From NCBI GenBank assembly GCA_022478985.1, contig JAKSZP010017341.1:56247-120246 (forward strand): a stretch of DNA of 64,000 nucleotides, given 5' to 3'. Origin of the DNA: Massospora cicadina (taxonomy: Eukaryota > Entomophthoromycota > Entomophthoromycetes > Entomophthorales > Entomophthoraceae). Within the stretch, counting starts at the first letter, position 1. Each line of letters begins with the position of its first letter. This document shows, in pieces, positions 22,350-35,127 of this stretch. Under the pieces are notes generated by a model. It was not told the DNA's origin. It searched no databases and saw only the letters and a program-made list of their open reading frames with translations. The position numbers and the translations under genes were made by a program.

Positions 22350-25300
22350 AAGGCCAGCTAAGTTGGATGTCATCTGTGGAGTAATTGGAAGGGACTTTTC
22401 CTTGTCGCCAAATGATAATTAATATTATATGCAAAAACAGCGGTGGATAATAGGGTACTCCATTCTAATGACTGATCATTTAAAAGCTCTTTTATAATAC
22501 TTACCAAAGTTCTGTTGACTCTTTTCACCATTCCATTTGTTTCAAAATGGTAGGGTGTAGTCAAAAGCTCTGCGTATTACCATTAGTTCATTCAACTTGG
22601 GCAGGATATGTGATGTGAAATTAGTAGGTTGTCCATGAAGATAAACTGCGGACAACATGTCGCTGTATAACACATTCCAGGATGAACTTTGAGGTGGTGA
22701 CGGCCCCTTAATTATTGATCGCCCTTGCTTCCACCTATTGTGTTAAATGGTCAATAACTATTATGTACAAGGAGCGGTTTGCTCCAGTTGGCAGGGGCCC
22801 CACCACATCAAGAGAAATAGTATGCCATGTGAAACAAGGCTTAACTAGCTGGTAAGTTGTTTTCTTGTGGAATGGTTTCTTCACTTGGCACTGGTGACAA
22901 TAAGCAACGGTTTCAAGAACATCATAGTGCATACTCTCCCAATAGTAATGGGGATGCAAGAACTCCAGTGTTTTTGTAACCCTCCATGACCTACCGCTCT
23001 ATGAGCATCCATAACAATTTCAGGTCTAGCAGAAGATTTTGGGAAACTCAGCGTAAGTTTATAATACACTTATACAGTTCCCTATCACGCATGAAGGTGT
23101 CCTGTATTAGCCCATCCTACACTTTAATCACTTGCGGTGGCTCATTGTGATACTTGCTCACTACCATCTTCTCATACATCATGTCTGAAAAATATGCCAT
23201 AATGGGGACAGTTGGTAAGTATGAGAGACAGTACGCGTTCTGGTGTTTTGCCCTGGCCAGTGCACAATCCTGAAATCATATGCTTGGAGTTTCAGGGACC
23301 ATCAAGTGAGCGCCCTTCAGGTTACTGCAGATTCTCTAGCCAACAAAAGGATGCATGGTTCGTGACACCATTGAATCTAACCACGTAAAGGTAAACCCAG
23401 ATTTGTTTATACGTATATATCACAGCTAAGCACTCCAACTTGGTCACAGTGTAATTACGTTCAGGCCCTGTTGAACTTTAGCTATAATACGTGACCAGAT
23501 GCTCCACATGTCTTGATCATTTTTGGGATAGCACAGCCCCTATGGCGGAAAGGGAAGGATCCATTTGTACAATATATTCCTTCTTGGAATTTGGGTATTG
23601 TAAATAGTTTTGCTAGCCAGCACGGTTTGTAAGACATTGAAAGCAGTTAGACATTGTTCTGTCCAATCGAAGATAGCGTTTTTCTATAGTAACTCAAAGA
23701 GTGGAGCCCCAATACAACTGAAGTTGGAAAGTAACTGCTGGTAGTAAACGACCATCCCCAGAAACACCTAAAGTTACCGTCTGTTACCCAGTTGAATAAT
23801 CTACATATAGCTTCTACTTTTTCTGGCTGAGGAATAAGCCCTTTGGAGTCAACCAAGAACCCAAGGTATTTCAACTGCTCAATAATAAAATGGCATTTGT
23901 GGGGTCTAAATTCAATGTTGGCTTCAGTGAGTTAGTGGAACACTTGTTCCAAATGAGTGAGATAATCCATAAACATCTTCAAACATATTAAATTGTCAAG
24001 GTAGATTAGAGCGCAAGACAGCTTCAGATTACCAAAAAGGTGTCCATAGCCCGCTGGAACTTAGCTGGGGCGTTCACAAACCCTGTGGCATACATGTAGG
24101 CTGGAACAACCCTTTTGAGGTGATTAAAGCGCACTTCTCTTGGTCCACTAATGGAAACTCAACTTGCTAATAACCAATATCAAATCCATAGCGGAGAAAT
24201 ATTTGGCCCACCTAACTGATCAAAAGCATTGTCAATTTGCGAGAGTGGGTATGAGTCTTTTTCATAATGCTGTTATACTTCAGTACTTGATTACTACTCA
24301 AGTAGTGCCATCTTTCTTCTTGACAACTATCACCAGTAACGCCCAGAGACTCTTTGACGGCTCTAGCATTCCCTGATCAACCAATTTTTTCTATTTCCTT
24401 GGTTTAACCTCTTACGCCGCCTTGGAGCGATGGATAGGCCATGACACTATAGGTGGGTGATCCCATGTCCAACTGATGCACAATCCCATGTGCACATCCT
24501 AAGTCATGATTTTCAGGTGCAATAATGGTTTGTATTCTAAACAGATCCATCACCCGGTCATACTGGTCCTCTGAAAGACCAATTTGAGCCTCCCACAGAA
24601 CCACAGTCGTTATTCAAGATGTAGACTTTAAAGGTAGCCTAAGTCCTTCCCATGAACCAAAGTTATGTATTTGTGTACCTCATTGGTAGTAATCAGGTGC
24701 AGGAAAGCCACCACTTGATGTCTAGAACTTATATAGACTCATTCTGTAAGTTTACTATTAACACCTTTACTTCTCCTTGCCTTTTAGTAACAGGAGCCCT
24801 GGAGCCACATGAGGTTCAAGCTGCAATTTCTGTTAGGGCCTATGATCTCACTGAATAGGCCTTCCAGGATATCTATTTCGAGATCCATCCCTATAATAAC
24901 CTGATGCCCAGAAGGTATTCTTTAAAGCACTCGCCGCTTGCAGAGGAATACCATTATACTCATAAATCTGGGTAGGGATTACTTGGGTCCTCTGCTTCAT
25001 CTGCCGATATTAAACAAGTGCACCCCTTTACTACATGCAAGATTATTCTGACTTGAGAGGTTCTTGTCTTCTGGGATTCTGCTGGAAGTAAAAATTGATG
25101 AAAATTTGCTGTCCTAGGATACTGATGGTTTCCTCCACCATATAAATCACTGCCTCAAAGTGCTGCATGAATGCAGCACCAATCAACATGTCATAGTTGT
25201 TATTGGGCAAATTTACTGTTGGAGCAGATGTGCTAACTGACCTGAACCAAAAAAACGCGCTGTGTGCACCCTCTGACACAGTGCTCTGTGCTCCCGTGGT

Positions 25301-25850
25301 ACCACAAACTACTCTGTAATCCACATCTGGCCTCAGCGGAAAAAAGCTACAAGATTGTGGATACTATATAAATGGAGCAACTGTATCAATACTTACCTTA
25401 AATTTTAGTTAGATTGTACAAATATGTCATAGTATGTGCATTCCAAATAAGAAGTACCATGGGTGTTCAATACATAAACCTCCAAGGGCTTGTAGTTATT
25501 ATGAAAAGTGAGAATACAGCACCAACATGTTGATACTCCTGGGCAATTTTCTCTACTGTAATCGCCACGGCCACCCCTTCTAGAGCTGCGACATTTTTTA
25601 AAGGTTCACCATCGACTATACTATTATTCTCAAGGATTTGCCATATGTATGACTTTTGCATCTCTTGGCAGAACTCCATTTCTGCATTGTTGAGGTCTTT
25701 CCATTGGCTTGAGGCCAATATATCATAATTAATTGGTTAGTACAATAATTCGTTAGATTGAGTTATAAAACAAGCTCAAGTAACTCGTTATATGCATTAG
25801 GGAAAATTGTGTTTGAATCAGTGAGAGTAGAGTGTCCCATATTCATTCTG
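22350..25850 (-). pseudogene. LTR-2 pol: protease, reverse transcriptase, RNase H, integrase
   Basis: The pre-protease segment is 25718-25467 (MEFCQEMQKSYIWQILE). A protease-linked region at 25324-25043 reads VCGTTGAQSTVSEGAH and NNNYDMLIGAAF. The pre-RT segment carries LSEDQYDRVMDLF (24604-24404). The RT catalytic box is YLDN at 24003-23992 instead of YLDD. The RT thumb (YLGFLVDSKGLIPQPEK) begins near 23874. The integrase has PHYYWESMHYDVLE and CHQCQVKKPF (zinc-binding), then LDVVGPLPTGANRS. A distal TTPYHFETNGMVKRVNRTL has Lys where the catalytic Glu is expected. Order PR-RT-RH-IN. Multiple frameshifts. Confidence 0.8.
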
Positions 25851-26954
25851 CTAATCTTTTTCCCTATTTGTTTGGGGCAACTGGTACTTCATTGAAATTC
25901 AGTTTACTGGGACAGCTAGCATCACAATGGCCTCATTGACCGCACAAGAAACAAGCACTTGTAAATGGCATTATCTCTGGAACACACCCATAGATCCAGA
26001 GCTGAAATTAATTGAAAGAATTTTGACTTATCCAAGGACAAGCTGGTTGATAATAGTGGGGGATGAAAGGACTGGCCAAAGCAAAAAAAGGGTCAAGTAT
26101 TCCCAGCAGATTATAACCAAGTCGTTGTTGCTCCAATACTGGTGGGAATTGGGTAGCAGTTGCAGGGGCTTTCCATTCCACATTGGATGCACAAAAAGCG
26201 GTGGATAGATGGCGCAAATGACTAACAATTTTTATAGCTCCGCGTCCTCATCAAGGAAGAATGAAATAGCATTATAAAGTTCATGATATGGGTTGACAGC
26301 TGGCCGTAATTGCTATGCCCACCTCTTCATTAGATAAGATATTTGCTCCCAACAACACATGAGCTTCTGACATAAACTGCTCCACAAATCTGTACCAAGG
26401 ACTCATTTTTCTGAATATATTGTCAAAAACTCTGACTTGCGCTAAGCCATTTTCGCCTTGCCCCCAAACAAATGTATCATGGTCTCTTTCAACTCTTGAA
26501 ACGCTAATGTACTATCTGTAAGGTAACATATAACAGGTCAGCGCTTGCAACATTTAAAACGGATAACAACAGTTTAGCCTTCCATAGATTGGAAGCCCCC
26601 TATATGGCAAATTCAAACCGTTTGAAAAACCATGTATGTTTCCAAAATGATAAAATGAGGGCAGCTTGTAGCTACAGACCTCCTCTTTTTCTAACAACCA
26701 TATTTAATTTACACTTCACATAGTGTGGCGCTCAGTAGTGTTTCCCAAGAGGCTGGCGATTTGGTTGGTTTGGTCACTCACCCAGTGCAGTTGGTGTAAG
26801 GCCTGGGAAAGCTGCTCAGTTAAAATTTTATTTTTTTGAAAAAGCATTTTTTAGGCCTGGAGTAGTGTGTCCAAGGCAATCTTTAGTTCCAAGTATTAAA
26901 ATAGTTTTGATAAGTTGGGGTAATACCCCATCAGAGCAAGCTGGGTTGCTCCAT
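25850..26954 (-). pseudogene. LTR-2 gag, decayed
   Basis: The ATG at 26954 begins a leader (MEQPSLL). After a frameshift comes a heptad-like LELKIALDTLLQA segment matching EELKLALDAVL in LTR-3 and EEFKLALDTVL in LTR-5. The nucleocapsid zinc knuckle is at 25953-25912: Cys-X2-Cys-X4-His-X4-Cys with exact spacing, but one of the X4 codons is a TGA stop (CFLCGQ, stop, GHCDASC). Gag would form the virus-like particle and package element RNA. Stops make this copy dead. Confidence 0.65.
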
Positions 26955-26995
26955 AGCTTTAATGAATATAGGATTTTTGAGTTTTGATTATTGAG

Positions 26996-27014
26996 CCCCC
27001 TTAAGTGAGCACCA
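26996..27014 (-). other. LTR-2 primer-binding site
   Basis: One base after the 5' LTR, the minus strand reads TGGTGCTCACTTAAGGGGG. The TGG start fits pairing with a tRNA 3' CCA end. The same TGGTGCTCACT follows the 5' LTRs of LTR-3 and LTR-5. I could not identify the tRNA. Confidence 0.7.
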
Positions 27015-27015
27015 C

Positions 27016-27511
27016 TGTTAACTATTGGCGGATTTGACTGATTCTGCCAAATGAGTTGCACAGGATAAATCCCCACTGAGCAATGGACGAGCAATTTGAG
27101 GATTGCTGGTCCTTGATAATCAATAATAATAAAAGACTTATAAGGAGCTATTGCTCTGACAATACCACTTTATTTAATGTTTAACTAATGGCTAGATATG
27201 TTGCTTTCCAACTCCTTGTTCTTATATAAAAATATCTTTCTTCTCACTCTCACGCTCAACTCTTAAACTTGGTATTTCTCAGCGGATTTAATACAATATG
27301 CTTAGTAAACTGACTATTTGCTACAATCTAGGGGTTCACTTGCACATTGAGGCTTTGGCGGAATTCCTTTAATTCGCCAAACCTTAAATTCTTTTTAATG
27401 AACTCACCTAGCATTTATGTAATTAATTACTCAATCTTGAGGCTTATATCATTATAATTTACAATCTGAAGGAACAATAGCTTATTGTACAGTCATATAA
27501 GAATCTTTACA
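27016..27511 (-). repeat. LTR-2 5' LTR
   Basis: It aligns with 21478-21970. On the minus strand it begins TGTAAAGATTC and ends AGTTAACA next to the primer-binding site. An AT-rich core around 27225-27240 and a pyrimidine-rich flank are conserved in both LTRs. Confidence 0.85.
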
Positions 27512-27516
27512 CCCTA

Positions 27517-30500
27517 TTTTATTAATCCTACAGCTGGGAGAGATGACTTAATTGTTTAGTTCAAATGCAAGCCAAGTTTCACATGAATTAAACCTCATTG
27601 AAGTAAAAATGCCTGATTAATCCATTAATAAGCATCAAATAACATGAAACATAAAATAAATTTATAATACTACCCCTTTCATTGGTACAAAGGATTCAAC
27701 TCATTCCAAAACTAAACACAAAGATTCATAAATGATTGGTAAAGATCTTGCTATTAAAAGGGCATAGATTCCAGTTAGAAGCATGTCATTGTGAAGATCG
27801 TATATGTCCTCAAGTAAATAAATTATGCTTATTAATTTTTTTGTCTAATTTATTATTTTTAAGAACATTTCCTTGTGAAGATAAATACCATTAGGAAGCT
27901 CACTAGAATATACCAAATATTATTTTATGGCTTTGAAGGAAATAGTCACAAATTTCTGGAAACAGATACTGGTGCATTTTAACAGAAACTTATGAGGCTA
28001 CCTAGTGAGGATGTACCTTTCAAATGATACATAATCCTGGAAATGATGATGCTCTTCAAATGGATGAGAATGTTCTTGTGACAGATATGTACGTCCAACA
28101 ATCAGGCAATACTCGTCCCTAAGTAATAGAGAAATTAGGATTTAGAGCATTTATATTTTTTACCTTTGTTAGTTACTATAGTATCGGACATTATAGAATG
28201 AATTTTGATCAAGCAAACATCACAAGAGAATTAAAGCCTAGACTAGAAAACGGGGTGAAAGAAATTTCAGCAATTAACTATAGGAAGAATTAATGGTTGT
28301 AAGGCTCAGCTCAATACTAGTAAATTCTATTGGAGTGACTGGAGCCCATAATACTCCAAGAGAAAACCTGACTAGTCAAAGTAAAACATTATCTGAATGT
28401 CAGGCGACCACTACATTAAGCGACATGTGATGCAGTAAAATAATTCATACCCTCAAAAGGGTAGGAAACTGGAATCTGTCAAATGATCAACTTAAGTGAT
28501 ATGAAGTCTTGTCAGATTTGGTTTACTTATAACACTTCTCACCTATTTTATTTTTGCTGAAAAAAGTTTATGAACCTGTAAATGGTAATTAATGATTAGC
28601 TTTGATATTATAGCCCCCTCTCTAGTTATATTTTTTCCTTATGTGGATTATTTTGTAAGAAGTACTATATAAAAACCCAAAGCTATTTTCTAATATAGTT
28701 TCGCCTTTAAATTCTAAATCTCCACTTTGGCGACTGTGCTTCAATAAGTCCCTTCGCCTCTTTATCATAGGGTGAATACTTGGGTTGTGTGAAACTAAGT
28801 GAGACTTGTCCACCCTAAAAAATAAAGAAAATCTTTTTAAAATTCTTAAAATATTGAAATTATGAATGTCAGGCTTCTTAAGCACAATACCATTGAGCCA
28901 CAAAAAAGGAAGCCATACAGGCAGGTGCTCACTACAAGCACACTGTCATCGCTTAATAACTGTATCTAATTGATTAAACCAAGGAAAATAATCTTATTGA
29001 TAGTGTAACCCACTGGGTGCACAATGAAAATGGTGAAGAAGATGACTGAATGGGAAGTTTGTCTTTGGTCACATTTGAAGAAGTAAAAAAATCCAATGGA
29101 GATTTCAAAATGTTCACTTCTAACCTGGTTTTCCGATGAAAAGGTAAAAGACCTACTTTAAAGAATCATAAGCATAGGAGAAAGAGCCAGCTGCAAAAGG
29201 GCATCGCCCTTGGATAGGACTCTGATGACCAATTATAAATCTAATGATCTCACAGGTACATATGTTCAAGTGCAAATCTATCCTGATACATCATGCGGTT
29301 CATATACCCAGCACTTTACCATATAATGTACTTATTGGAGGTCTATACTAAGAAATTCTATTATAATATCAATACCCAAGGGGCGTTGAGAATGGCCTAT
29401 GAACAGGTTATATTTTAGCATCTCAAAGTATAGGAGATATATGCGAATTTTTGAAGAAAATTGTTCTTATATCATTTAACTTTCTAACCAAAGGTGACCA
29501 TCAATTCTGAATTTATCAAGCATTTGGAGAAAGCTATGCAACTTTACAGAAAAGATATAGAGTATGAATAAAGGGCACAGATACTACTTGAAAATTTTGT
29601 TTGAGTTTTTCAGAAGAAAATCATATCTACGCTCCACTAATGCTCCATTCTGTGGACGCTGCCCCATATGATCACTCACTTTCAGGTTCATTTTTGAGAT
29701 GGCACTGAGAGTATCTACCATTTCACCATGGGCCAATCGGTCAGTTAGAGTGGACACTTGGCTCTGGAAAAACTTTCCTCCACCTTTTCTCAACACCTCT
29801 TCTCACCCCTTCCTTCACCTCAAGCTCTTAGGAGCTCAGGTGTGATTAAATAAAGATCGTTTTATCCCCACATTAGGTTGGGACCACCTAGTGCTAAAAT
29901 AAAAAAGAGAGCTTCAGAAGAAAGAAGCTGAAGCCATGGTGAGTGGCGGCCCATGACTCTACTAGCTGTTGTAACTAGGAAGAGCAGGTCCAGCTCCATG
30001 AGTCCCAACTAAAGCTCACCATAAATTTAATTAATAAGCTTGAAGCCCCCAGAAGCCTCAGGAGGCTCAGTCAGTATCTCAGAACCTTTTTGTCTGAGTA
30101 GCCCGTGTTAAAAAGGATTTTGTTTCCCAAACAACTCAGGTGGCTGATCACTCAATTACCAAGTGACTAAACAGATTAGAGAGCAATATGAGAAGCAAAT
30201 TACCTAGTGAGAAAATTATTTACAAAAACCATCGCCTCAATGAAGCTGACAATTCTGGAATAGCCTTAAAGAATAATTAACAGACAAGATGGACAGGCCT
30301 ATTTAAAGCACTGATATAAAATGATGAAGGGGAATTTAAACTGCCGCATTAGATTAAAATAGATGAGAACAAGCTCTTAGGAACTTACTGCCTTACCTCC
30401 TATCTTAAATCAATGGTTTTGACATCCACATTAAGATACTAGAGAATTATAAAAGTCATTCTTAGGAATGATTTAATAATTTTATGGATGTCATACCAAG

Positions 30501-31126
30501 ACTTACCTTTATTTAAATGGAGCAACATCGTGCCTCTATGTAAGATCAAATTTGCTGACCTTCTTAAAAATTGAGCATTATGACGCATGTACCAAAATCA
30601 ATGAATCAGTAGCTTACAATGCGAATGTTGTCACAAGATTAGAAGCCACTACATTAAACCCAAGCTCCAAGGACATATTACACAAAGAGAAGAATTTATT
30701 ACATTCTTCCTATACATCAGTTAAGCACAATGGAAGGTGAAACTAATCATTAGAAAGTTAAGCATATCTTGTCTTGTCTAAGGCACATGTCACAGAAGAG
30801 TATGGTACCCACATGGACAACCTGAATATTGGTGAGAATTGTTGGAATTGCTCATCAAAAGATTTGGTTCCAAGCAAAGTTTGAGCAAGAAAGAACATGA
30901 TTCTATCAGGATTTTGTTAAAGTAAGTCCAGGGGTCACCACCTGTGCCTCAATTATGAGGGTTCTCTATCTAAACAAAAAGGGGTAAACAAGGCAGCCAT
31001 CCCTCTCATTCCCTAAAGCAATTTAGCCCATGTAATAGATGAAGGGTGGGTGACAACTAACCACTGAAGATTGCTCCCTTATATCCCCTTCTAACCACCC
31101 AGGAGTTGATGCAGAACATTGGGGGG
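27517..31126. other. No gene recognised
   Basis: 3.6 kb of AT-rich DNA with short frames only; the longest are under 100 codons, at 28622-28903 and 29584-29796 on the minus strand. I see no LTR pair, LINE tail or RNA gene. It could include the decayed 5' end of LTR-4, but I could not show that. Confidence 0.45.
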
Positions 31127-31131
31127 CATGT

Positions 31132-31679
31132 TGTTGAAATTCTGTTAACTGGATGATAAGTCCTGAAGAGCGACGGCAGAATGGTGATAATCCGCCAAGT
31201 AGGGATTAATTTATGAGTATTCAAGTGCCTTGAGATGAGGCTTTATTGGGACATAATGGATTACTATTGGATCACCTACAAATTAGGCGATAAGGCGATG
31301 TTGATATTTGCCAAATATATTAAAGATCGCCTTGAACTAAGGTGATAGAGAATTGAAAAATAACAACCTGAAACCAGTGAGAATTGGCGGAATGGAATAT
31401 TCTAAGCTAAGAAAACAGCATCGTCCAAAGTTGTATTATTTAAACAAGAATGGCAATTGAGATATTAAGTTGTTATAATTTGAGTAAGAGTGGAACAGCG
31501 AAGAGTCTTTGTATTTATTAAATAAAGAAAAGTGTTGTTGGGGAAATTACTTCTTTTTTATTTTATATTAAGTGTCTTTGGAGGAATGACGATCCTCATA
31601 TCATCTATCAAAGGTTCGGTGGGTTCAACTTGTCTGACCCTTATGGTGTATCCTAACAATATCGCCTAAAATTATAACA
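31132..31679 (+). repeat. LTR-3 5' LTR
   Basis: It starts TGTTGAAATTC and ends AATTATAACA. It contains ATTAAATAAAG, a TATA/poly(A)-type motif, near 31530. It is preceded by the CATGT TSD. Confidence 0.88.
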
Positions 31680-31680
31680 T

Positions 31681-31699
31681 TGGTGCTCACTACAAGGGG
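31681..31699 (+). other. LTR-3 primer-binding site
   Basis: TGGTGCTCACTACAAGGGG begins one base after the 5' LTR and is shared with LTR-5 and LTR-2. It is a candidate for pairing with a tRNA CCA end; the tRNA is not identified. Confidence 0.7.
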
Positions 31700-31767
31700 C
31701 CCACTAATCAACTACCAAAAAATAAAAATTCCCAGTCACCACCCATAATTCATCAGGCTGCTTTGCT

Positions 31768-33360
31768 ATGGAATCTTCATGCACCACTGCACCAGCCATA
31801 CATGAGGAACTCAAACTCGCTTTAGACGCGGTGCTAAAAAAACAGGATGAACTTTTTCAAGAGTGTTAAGCTTTTATGCACTAGCTCAACAGCTCTTTTG
31901 TCAAATGCAAATACTGGGACAACAAAACAAGCAACTCGCTAATTGTTTAGATGACACTACTCTATAACTTCAATGCGCAGAGCGGAAATTGACAAGTACC
32001 TTCCAGCCCTCTCATTGGGAAGAAGCAGAATGACAATGGGGCACAATATATCGAGGAATATGACACTGGATGGAGCTACTACACCCAGGAGGGTATCTCT
32101 GGATATGATTATGAATTGGAGTGCCAATTCCCTCTAGTGATGGCAGTACTGCTCACTGCCTAGGGCCATGTACCTATGAAGCAGTGGATATCCCACCCTC
32201 TACTGGACCAGCTCCTCATCAAGAGACTTCTTATGGGTCTCGACTCAATCCTCAGTATGCCCCAGAAAGCCACGTCTGAGAGTGTAATGAGGAGGTCAAT
32301 ATTGATAAGCTTCCTCAATTTAATCAAAATGGGTATATCCACTGTTTCTTTAAACGTTTTGAAATTGTGGTGAAAAATTCCTCAGATCAGCATAAAGCTA
32401 AACTGTTGATATCCACCTTGGATGTCGAGAGTGCCAATCAAGTCACCTGCTACCTTCCAAGCAGCTCCATTACCTACCAATATCTAAAAAGATACTGTGC
32501 TTCACCTGTTTGAGGGTACCTCAAAAATGTCGCAGCAAAAGGTGGAGTTCTTACCTAATGGGTTCCGCTGTAATGAGACCCTCACAGAGTTCTCTGACCA
32601 ATTAGGAAGAAGCTCACATGCTTATTGGCACAGGCTATCTAACAAAAGCTGACATGTGTATCACAATGACATCCATGGTGAAGCATACTGAGAGCTTCAC
32701 AATGTTATTTCTCCTATTTTGTATGATGATGTTCCACTGCTTAAACTCATGCCATTCTTGCACCGTATCTCCCCTAACTTCCCTCTACCCAATATGGATC
32801 AAAAACATCCCGCCACCGCTAGACCCATTTATATGGATATATACGATTGTCCTTCCCACATTCCGCCTAGTAACCCCCAGCCTTACTATAATTCACACCT
32901 CATCCTTAGGCAAATTACTCCTGAAATTTTAAATTCCGCCCCAACATTGTTTACAAAAATTGTCAACAACCCAACTATTGACCTTGACCTAGTTATTCCA
33001 AACATCAGCAATCAATTACTGACCGGCCCTGGTTACACCAAGCATTAACTTAATTATTTGATTGGACCCTCTTACAAGAACTAAGGACGCGGATCTTATG
33101 GGGTTAATTGCTATGAGTGTGGTCACCCTAGCCACAGGGCACGGAGCTTCCCTAACCTTCATGTTCACTACGCGCAGCAGGATCAATACTACTAGGGAGA
33201 AGATGGAGCGGATTAGAGATGAGACACTCTACCTCGCTATCCCAACCCCAAACATCCCTGAATCAATAGTAGTATATCTCGCGGAAGTCCCTCAATACAA
33301 TAATTTGACTCTATACCAGCAATCAGTTAGAGGAGTAAACATATTGACCTGAGTGCAAGC
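31768..33360 (+). pseudogene. LTR-3 gag, decayed
   Basis: The ATG at 31768 opens MESSCTTAPAIHEELKLALD and continues through AVLKKQDELFQEC to a stop. Capsid-type segments follow in shifting frames (32618-33048). The nucleocapsid knuckle is at 33109-33150 (CYECGHPSHRARSF): the first two Cys and the His stand at C-X2-C-X4-H spacing, but the last Cys is Phe. LTR-5 lacks about 0.45 kb of sequence that LTR-3 has between the N-terminal segment and the capsid-like part. Confidence 0.65.
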
Positions 33361-35004
33361 CAAGGCCGCAGAAGATGAAGGACCTCAGGAGAAAACAAAG
33401 CCAAACACCTGCCAAATGTTCAATTAAGCTTCCTCATACAAGCTGGATCCCTCTGCAGATGCGCCAACTCTGAAAGGAGTTAATTGTCACCCTTCCACTA
33501 GATGCCATTGTTAAAGAATACCACAAAGTCAGTGAGGAGGTTATGAGTTTCTTGGGAAAAGTGACCCTGTAAATGTCACATATTAAACAGTCATTATTTT
33601 TCATATTAAGAGTGTACATACTGTGATATTTTTTGTAGTAAATAATAGAACTTCCAATTATAATAGATACAGGCGATCTGGTCAACATAGTTTCTACATA
33701 GTTGATGGTAAAGTTGACGTTAAAGCCTGATGTGGAACATCAAATGGTGTACAGGACCGCTGGAGCGGAAAGTACAGTGTCCAAGGGATCAAAAGATGTG
33801 CTACCTTTGCACTTTGAGTCCATTGTCATAGTAGCTCCTGCGCTAGTGCTACCAAACAGTAACTACGACCTGCTAATTGGGAATTCTTTCCAGTGACACT
33901 TTGGGGCTGTTGTTAAATGACGGATAAGACCTATAAAATCTTGGGGCAGTGGATCACAATTTACTTTACCTCTAGCGGAGTGCCAAAGGATTTGGTGTAC
34001 ATGGGCCATATCAATCTTGCATTTAGTGATGGAGTAATTCCAGTCCGTTACATCAACTAAAAAACAAGGCTTGGTCTTTTCCCCAGAAGATATACAAATA
34101 CCAAGGGCTATCTCCAAGCTGCTGGGCCTATATATATTCCTTCCAGACACCAAGTCATAGTGAACAGTGAGTTAGAGGTGGAAGTGTCATAAAGTCTTTA
34201 TGGGGAGGTCATTGGGCCCTATCAGTAAACGCGGCTTGAGCCTCATGTGGCTCAGGGATTATACTCTCAGGCCATGGAGAGACCAAAGTTTCGTTAGCAA
34301 ACCTTTAGAGTGAACCAATAGTTATCCGCTGACACCTAATTGTAGCGTATTTACATCTGATTCCAATAGATGAGGTCCATCAGGTTCATGAGTTGGGCTT
34401 GTTATATAGATTTGGTCTAACCGTCAAGTCGTAAACTAGTGTAATGACAGTGGTACCAGGAAACTTAATAGGGTTATTGGAAGAACAAAAAGACTAAGCA
34501 ATAGCTTTATTTCAGAAGTATAAGGAGATTTCTGCCGTTGACGACCACAATTTAGGGTGTGTTTTGGGGGTGGTCCAAAAATTGAACACTGGGGATCAAA
34601 CTCCCTCAGGTCTTGGCTAATCCACCTATGTCAGGCAGCAGAAGACATTGTCACCATGGAAATTTATAAGTTTCTAGAGCTTGGGATGTTCAAACCAACA
34701 AAGAGCCTTGGGCTTTGCCCGTTTTGATTTTAAAAAACAAAAATGGTACCAATTGGGTAGTGATATACTAATGTAAGCTCAACAGCATTACTAAAAAGGA
34801 CTCATATCCCTTGCCTCAGATTAACAATGCGTTGGTTGGTTAGGAGGAGCTCTCTCTTCTTGGTGATAGATTTAGATATTGGGTTACTGGAAAATTGAGT
34901 TGCTCATGGAAGAACAGGAGAAATTCATTCATGATCACATCCAAAGGCCTTTTACAAAAGACCAAATGACACAAGGGCTGTGTAATGCCCCAGATACTTT
35001 ATAA

Positions 35005-35024
35005 TGAGCTATAAACACTATCTT
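35005..35024 (+). repeat. Target-site duplication of LINE-V, left copy
   Basis: TGAGCTATAAACACTATCTT is identical to 40283-40302. It is host sequence from the LTR-3 reverse transcriptase region. Confidence 0.93.
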
Positions 35025-35127
35025 TTACAAATTTATTGCGGGAAGGCCGACCATGGGACGGACACTTCCGAATATGACTCAGGGAAGACAAACTTAGTAA
35101 CAAGGAAGGCACCCCAGAGAAGCGATG

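Larger units (their letters stand above)
21478..27511 (-). mobile_element. LTR-2, complete Ty3/gypsy-like retrotransposon (6034 bp)
   Basis: Two related ~495-bp LTRs flank gag-PR-RT-RH-IN read right to left. The 5' LTR is 27016-27511 and the 3' LTR is 21478-21970. The flanking 5-mers are CTCTA (21473-21477) and CCCTA (27512-27516), a TSD with one transition. The RT-RH-IN gene order places it in Ty3/gypsy. All frames contain stops. The LTRs have diverged visibly, including a damaged outer TGT at 21478 (now TAT), so the insertion is old. Confidence 0.9.

Noticed and set aside
27517..31126. A further LTR element in the gap before LTR-3
   Set aside because: I looked for LTR pairs, PBS, DTG, YLDD and integrase motifs and found none readable.
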